A stretch of DNA of 64,000 nucleotides from Zea mays. Lineage: Eukaryota; Streptophyta; Magnoliopsida; Poales; Poaceae. Under the pieces are notes generated by a model that worked only from the letters and a program-made list of their open reading frames with translations, made no database searches and was not told the DNA's origin. The DNA lies in NCBI RefSeq assembly GCF_902167145.1, contig NC_050097.1, positions 227,497,034 to 227,561,033 on the forward strand, written 5' to 3'. Made by a program: the position numbers and the translations under genes. Positions 58,090 to 64,000 of this stretch are shown one piece after another (positions within the stretch are counted from its first letter, which is position 1; every line of letters starts with the position of its first letter).

Positions 58090-61000
58090 TGTGGCAGAAC
58101 CGCCCGAATTATTCCAGCTTAAGTGCCTAAGTCACACCTCAGGGGTCGTAACAAACTTAAATCGGAATAACCCGGCAGTCCCTCAGATCTAGTCTGATAA
58201 AGCCACTTAACTAGGATCAAACACCACAATCTCACTCGAAGGTGAGTCACAGAAGAAATACAATAAAACAGGAAACCTCAAATTAAAGTACTGAATTATT
58301 ACATAAATTGGAGTTTTTCAAGTTGCTGATAGAGTTCATAAAATAAGATGCAGCGGATAATCGATGTCGTCGATAGCGAGGAAATGGACAAGGCCTAGCC
58401 CACTACTCCTCGTCCTCCTCTCCTGCCGGAGCAGCATCCCACTCGACCGTCCAACCCGGTGGCAGGGTGGTAGGCCAAGTCACACCATCAACCATATCCT
58501 AAAGCATACTTATAAAAATTATGCCACAAGCAAGGCTAAGTATACTAATACTCAGCTAGACTTACCCGGTGTGAGGAAACTACTCCTCCACCTCTAGACC
58601 ATGCAGCTGTTTGGCTGAGGGGTTTGGTTTACCAAAAGCACTAGCTGTTTCTAAAATCCATTTTTAGCTCTTCAAATTCTAGCATCATTATCTTAGCTAA
58701 GTTTGCTCCTTCTAAGCATACATGGTAACAAGCATTTAGTACAATCAACAAGTTATCTCATGTAACCTCATTTCACTTCTTACTCAATGTAGTACAAGGG
58801 GTCAAGCAGTCTCATTAGCTGCGAGAAGCAGACGATTCGAATCGAGTTTTATCCTTGCAAGGTAAACCTAAACACACGACATGTCAGGGTACTCCGACCC
58901 CACACATGTCAACCGTCCCCATCGATTCCCCGTTCGTGTCCAGGCCTCACCGCCTTTGCATACAATGCTCCACTGACCCCGGCTGCCGCCGTGCAGTGAC
59001 CGCACTTGTACCCACCATAGCTAGCATGGGAGACCCAGTCTCAGGTCGCGTGAGGGATAAAGTCCGCGCCCGGCTTCACTCAGGTACTAGGTTACCGGTT
59101 ACCATATTTCTCGACATGTGCTTAGTACGTTCAAAAGCTTGACTCAGGTATCCACACATTAATCCTTAATTCCTTTTTCCCGTCTCATGGACAAGGCATC
59201 CTCCCTGGATCCAAGTCCATAGACTAACATAGATCACGTTATCAAGATGAATACAATCAATTCCTGGCCTCGTGCGAGTGCTAGAAAAATCATTCGACTT
59301 CTACCGAGATCCTGATTAGCAAAGCAGCTACTCGACCTAGCATACTAGTATCCATCTCAAAAAAGGAATCCTAAGTTCATGCAACTAGAGGTTTCAAGCA
59401 ACTCCTACACTTAAGTGCACATTATAATCCTACAAGCATTAAGTGTAGTAAAGTAGCATATAATAATACGGTTATGCATAAAACCGGGGCTTGCCTTCAA
59501 TAGCTGGGGCTGCGGGGAGATCCTTGATGGCAGCCTCGGAAGCTTGCTCCTGGTCTTTCTCTTGGACAGTTCCTTGCTCGGGGATGAGCACGTACTCTCC
59601 GTCTAGGGATGGCAGTGGATAAAGGTATCCAGGGGCACACGAAGCCAAACTCATACCCACTAGGAAAAAATTGATCCATACTCATACACATTATCCATCA
59701 TGGGTACAAAATTACGCCATACTCATACCCACCATGGGTAGCAAATACCCATCAGCTACCCATACCCATTAACATTACGATATACATGATCATTTGAATC
59801 GCAAAAATAAGTACCAGCATAACAAATGTATCGAACCCAACATAATTTTATTACAGGTTCAACAATATTCAACATTAAATAGCAACATCATGCCTTCAAA
59901 TCACACAAAACATATCATTGATTTCACAAAACTGTGGACATACCATATATTGAATCGAATATACCAAAAATCAAACGAACAGATTGTGCTCAATGCTCAC
60001 AGCTCACCTTGCGTTGTCTGAGCTGATTAGCAAATAGCGAGAGCAAATTTATTTTATATGAGACATATAAATCTGGACCCACGTGTCATATATTAGCGTG
60101 TTCCCCATCGGGTAGTGGGTATGGGGCAACAGAGAACATACCCACGCCCACCGTACTTGATGGGCATAACAAATGACCCAATTAAATACCCATGGTTACC
60201 CGTTGCCATCCCTATCTCCGTCAGCGAGATTACAATCTAATGAATGCAAAGAGTAAGATACATGCATGATATGATATGTGCTTTAGCAATTAAACTTTGA
60301 TGGGGGAAAGATCCACTTAATTCAGATAGAGTTTAATCTTGCTACTAAAGATTTTTGGTGGTATACTTAGTAATTTAGATCATACTCAGTTAAACTAGTG
60401 GTAAGTCCATTTTGGTGTTCCACTGAATTCTTTTTAAAGCCTTAGTGAGAATTGTCAAGATTTCAAGTTGAACTTATTGGGGCGAGGTTTATCTTTCCTT
60501 TCTTTCCCTCTATTTCTTTTATGTTTTTAAGGTGGGTTTGAACTACAAGTTGTCTTAATAAATTTCCAAAAATTCTGTAAAAATTACAGTGGCTTCTAAC
60601 TGGTGTATAATTCTCTGTCCTAAAATTTGGGACTTATAGAGTGAATAGTTTTCTCTCGACAAAATTATCAAATATTAGGGTAGAAGGGGTGCTTTGAACT
60701 ACAACTACCATTTAACAGTAGGTTATTGCCTAAGACTTATTTTTGCTGGTATTTAGATGTTATGACATGACTTTGCACAATTTTCTAGCCATAAATTCTT
60801 ATTAGTTATTTTGCTATGATTTTTTAAAGTTTTTAGCCAAAGGGGTGCTTTCTACTACCACTATATTTGAAAAATATCAAACAACAAATTTCTGATTTTT
60901 CCTAGCTTCTTCTTTGTGCAAGAGCAATCATTCTGAAGTTTGGTATCTTTTTGCTTAAGAGAGGGGTGGTAGGAATTATTTGGATTAAATGGCCTTTTTC

Positions 61001-62270
61001 ATGAAGTATTCGCAATAGGTATTATTTTGCATCTTTCAAATGGGTTTACATTTTTCTCTGGTGACCTATCTCATTATTGATCTAGCAAAATTTTATTTGT
61101 CCATTATTGCATTATTTTTGGGTTACTCATGATTTATTTGAAATAGAACACAATATCAAGTTTTATTTGTTTACCCTACTTAAAATGATGGGCTGGGGTG
61201 ATTATCATTTTTGTAGTGGGGTTTTAGTGGTTACAAGTCCACTGGATTTTTTAACAAATTTGGATCTGTTTTTATAATTCCAATGATTGTTTTCTTGTTA
61301 GAACAATGCTAAATAAAACATTTCACTTTAATTCTGTTCTGGACAAGAGGTCCCTTTATTTTTCCTAGGTTCTATGTTACTTAAGTAGGCTAGGAAAAAT
61401 AATTGCACTCACTGATCATTATTTTCTAATGCCTTTCTGATTTTCCTAAGTTTTGGGCAAAAATGGCTTTTAATAGATATCCCTGCTAAATTTTTCAATA
61501 CTGGGGTTCTCACTATTTTTAAACAGTGTTTAATTGGGATTTGAATATCTACAAATTTTCTTAGGTTCAGCACAGAAGCATAACTAATTTTCTTTAATTT
61601 AATAAGGTTTGGTCAGTTTCTGTATTTAATTCCAAACTCTAAAATTTAGAACAGAAAGCATGGAACTAAGTATTTTTAATTGGTAGTCCATAATATTTAG
61701 AATCCAGCAAAATTGGTTTGACAATTTTCGTTAAGTATTTCTCAAGTTATGAATTTCCTAAGTTCTCTGTTTATTAAAAAGATTAAACAAAAATGATTAA
61801 ATGGGAAACGACTTTGCATTGGGGTCCCTGGCGGTGTCTTCAAGTTTCATTACAAACTAGTCCTTGGGCTACTATTCAGATGTGTCGCTGACAGTTCAGA
61901 AAACCCCCTGGGGTTCCTCTAAACCTAACCCGAGGTGCTTCCCCCAAATTAAACAGTACCCGCGGCGGAGGAAAGGGCGGAGGGGCTTACCGGCGGCGAG
62001 ACTGCTCCGGTGAGGTGGCCGAGGGTGTAGGAGAGGTCCTGAGGGTCACGGCGATGTGCGGGTCACCGTCGGGGATGGTCGAAGTCGGGCGGTCCACGTG
62101 CGCAGGCGGGGGAGCTCGGCGGCGGTGAGGAGTCCGGCCTATCCAGGGCACAATTGACCAATCAAATGGGTCAGAGAGCTTCACCAGGGATCAAGGAGGG
62201 TGTGTGTGCGAGGAATTGAAGAACGGCTCACCGGATTGCTCGGTCTACGCGCGCAGGCGGGCGGCCAAAG
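58090..62270. mobile_element. probable long gypsy LTR sequence, ends uncertain
   Basis: Begins TGTGGCAGAACCGCCCG. Non-coding, with blocks resembling the 3-4-kb LTRs of Tekay/Prem1-type elements. A GC-rich segment (61960-62270) and an AT-rich zone (60240-61900) flank a hAT insertion. I found no confirmed second terminus or target duplication, so the boundaries and orientation are guesses. Confidence 0.4.
59604..60214. mobile_element. non-autonomous hAT element
   Basis: 611 bp. Terminal inverted repeats TAGGGATGGCAGTGGAT and CCGTTGCCATCCCTA. Perfect 8-bp duplication TCTCCGTC (59596-59603, 60215-60222). Subterminal zones repeat ACCCATNNTGGGTA-type words. Same family as 8314-8849 by termini, with a different interior. 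Confidence 0.94.
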
Positions 62271-62850
62271 TCCGGCGACAACTGAAAGTCGCCTAGAGGG
62301 GGGTGAATAGGGCGAAACTGAAATTTACAAAGTTAATCACAACTACAAGCCGGGTTAGCATTAGAAATATAATCGAGTCCGCGAGAGAGGGTGCAAAACA
62401 AATCGCAACCGAATAAGGAGTGTGACACGCGGATTTGTTTTACCGAGGTTCGCTTCTCGCAAACCTACTCCCCGTTGAGGTGGTCACAAAGACCGGGTCT
62501 CTTTCAACCCTTTCCCTCTCTCAAACGGTCCCTCAGACCGAGTGAGCTTCTTCTTCTCAATCAAACGAGAACAAAACTTCCCCGCAAGGGCCACCACACA
62601 ATTGGTGCCTCTTGCCTTGGTTACAATTGAGTTGATCGCAAGAAAGAATCAAAGAAGAAAGCAATCCAACCGCAAGAGCTCGAAAGAACACAAGCAAATC
62701 TCTCTCACTAATCACTAAGGCGTTGTGTGGAATTTGGAGAGGATTTGATCACTTGGGTGTGTCTAGAATTGAATGCTAGAGCTCTTGTAAGTAGTTGAAG
62801 TAGGAAAACTTGGATGACTTGAATGTGGGGTGCACAACAGCAGTACGCAT
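62271..62850. repeat. dispersed grass repeat, class unknown
   Basis: Begins near GTCGCCTAGAGGGGGGTGAAT and continues with GGTGGTCACAAAGACCGGGT and GAGAGGATTTGATC. The text resembles a sequence I recall as common in grass genomes, but no terminal structure is visible. Confidence 0.35.
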
Positions 62851-63065
62851 CACTTTCGGCGGCCACCGTAATTTTCGGCGGCCAGAGGGTAGCCGCCGAA
62901 AATTGCGGACTATTTTCGGCGGTCTGACACAGCCGCCGAAAATAGCGTAATTTTCGGCGGCTTCTGACACAGCCGCCGAAAATTGCGTAATTTTCGGCGG
63001 CTTCTGACACGGCCGCCGAAAATTAGTGCTTATTTTCGGCGGCCAGGGTTAGCCGCCGAAAATTA
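62851..63065. repeat. CACTA subterminal palindromic repeats
   Basis: TTTTCGGCGGC and its complement GCCGCCGAAAA alternate, giving five back-to-back palindromes. Two diverged copies recur at 63444-63475. Such motifs bind the CACTA accessory/transposase proteins in known elements. Confidence 0.85.
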
Positions 63066-63887
63066 AACTTTAAAAAACGGTCAGCCCCTCCTTCTTCTCT
63101 TTCTTTCTCTCTTCCCCTGGCCTCTCCCGCGTCGCCGCTCTGTCCGCCCGCGCCGCCGCTCCCTGCCGTCCCTGCGCGGCCGCCCGGCCACCCCCCGCCC
63201 CTGCCGCCGGCCGCCGGGAAGCCCGGCCTCGGCCGCCGCCGCCGTGCCGCGAGCAGAGCCGCCGCCGCGCCGAGCAGAGCCGCCGCCGCGCCGAGCTTCC
63301 GTCCCTGCGCCCCCGGCCGGCCACGCCCCGCCCCTGCCGCCGGTCGCCGGCCACCCGCCGCGCCCCGAGCAGAGCCGCCGCCGCCGCGCTTCGAGCCGCC
63401 ACCGCCCCGTCGGAGAGGTAATTTTTTTAGTATTTTATTTCTTATTTTCGACGGCTGTTATTTAGATGCCGCCGAAATTATTATATATTTGTAATTGTGT
63501 TTGTTTGATTACTGTTTGTAATTTTGTTTAATTTGATTACTATTATATTATTAGTTTTAATAGTATATTATTAGCATGCAAGTATTTTATTTTTTATTTT
63601 CGTATTATTGTTTGATTACTATTATATTATTAGCTTTAATAGTATATTATATTGGTACGTATAATAGTTGCATAATTATTGTATGTGGTACTTAGTTTGA
63701 TTTGATTGTTTTGTATAGAAGTAATATTATTTAGTGGCAGCGAAGTTATGCTGCCAAATTATTTTGGGTCCTGCTAGGTTCATGTGGGTTTAGAACCTAT
63801 CCATGTCGTACATACATGTAGGACCGATACTCTTGACGAAGTTGAATTTTTTTTTTCACGATATTATTCCGTTTAATAGTCTCAGGC

Positions 63888-64000
63888 ATGGCTGAAGATC
63901 GTGCATGGATGTACAATGGCTGGAGTAGAAATGGACGTCATTCTGATGAATGGATAGCCAAGACCAAAGATTTTGTGGACCACGTATTCGCCTTGTCTTT
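63888..64000 (+). CDS. TNP2-type transposase N terminus (partial, runs off the window)
   Basis: First 37 codons from ATG 63888 after acceptor GTCTCAG at 63885. The residues AWMYNGWSRNG, DEWIAKTKDF and HVFAL match the transposase-associated domain that opens plant CACTA TNP2 proteins. No catalytic part is in the window. Confidence 0.8.
   Translation, partial: MAEDRAWMYNGWSRNGRHSDEWIAKTKDFVDHVFALS

Larger units (their letters stand above)
62851..64000 (+). mobile_element. 5' end of a CACTA (En/Spm) transposon
   Basis: Starts near CACTTTCGGCGG (62851; the terminus is imperfect versus CACTA). 62851-63065 has about eleven TTTTCGGCGGC motifs in alternating orientation. A GC-rich leader (63110-63417) follows, then an intron (63418-63885) and a TNP2-type coding start. 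The rest lies beyond the window. Confidence 0.75.

Noticed and set aside
63070..63465. Open frames in the GC-rich stretch before the CACTA coding start
   Set aside because: Low-complexity CGCCGC repeats; better explained as non-coding leader exon.

Overview
The window is a block of plant nuclear DNA, almost certainly from a grass. The mix of Tat-lineage and chromovirus Ty3/gypsy elements, a Cassandra TRIM, a Stowaway MITE with CTCCCTCCGT ends, Tourist- and Mutator-type MITEs and a CACTA transposon fits a panicoid or Andropogoneae genome. The species call is inference. I recognise one host gene; nearly everything else is transposable-element sequence, much of it nested.

Layout. 1-12979: a large Tat-lineage Ty3/gypsy element (E1, + strand) whose 5' LTR lies outside the window. 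It has gag-protease, RT-RNase H, archaeal-type RNase H and integrase, then an 89-bp tandem array, a split antisense gene on the minus strand (broken by a 536-bp hAT insertion), a 40-bp minisatellite, a second antisense ORF, three hairpin/polypurine modules and the 3' LTR (12354-12979). 14176-21069: a TMK-type leucine-rich-repeat receptor kinase in two exons, split by a 4.2-kb intron holding copia debris and a Tourist-like MITE. 21480-29300: 3' flank with a Stowaway, a Mutator MITE, a 5'-truncated LINE flanked by an unusually long (about 340 bp) direct repeat, a complete Cassandra TRIM, and a gypsy gag remnant split by a 1.24-kb hAT element. 29300-36080: broken chromovirus sequence on the minus strand with a long LTR. 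37161-58090: a nest of Tat-family elements. E2 is gag-only and + strand. Its antisense gene is cut by an inverted chimera made of two head-to-head LTRs plus E3 (41072-52598), and again by E4 (53340 to about 58090). E3 also carries a 3.2-kb solo LTR with a perfect target duplication. 58090-62270: probable long LTR sequence with a third full hAT copy. 62851-64000: the 5' end of a CACTA transposon, with the first codons of its TNP2-type transposase at the window edge.

The strongest theme is that four Tat elements from at least three families share one plan: pol, then a family-specific tandem array, then a multi-exon gene on the opposite strand. In E1, E3 and E4 a TATA box lies just inside the 3' LTR and reads inward on that strand; in E3 and E4 it is 158-168 bp from the LTR. 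The encoded proteins share a PF04195-like (plant 'putative gypsy type transposon') domain, a low-complexity middle and a coiled coil. Extra ORFs are known in Tat-lineage elements. Their own promoter, splicing and function are not settled by this sequence. All copies here carry stops, frameshifts or insertions.
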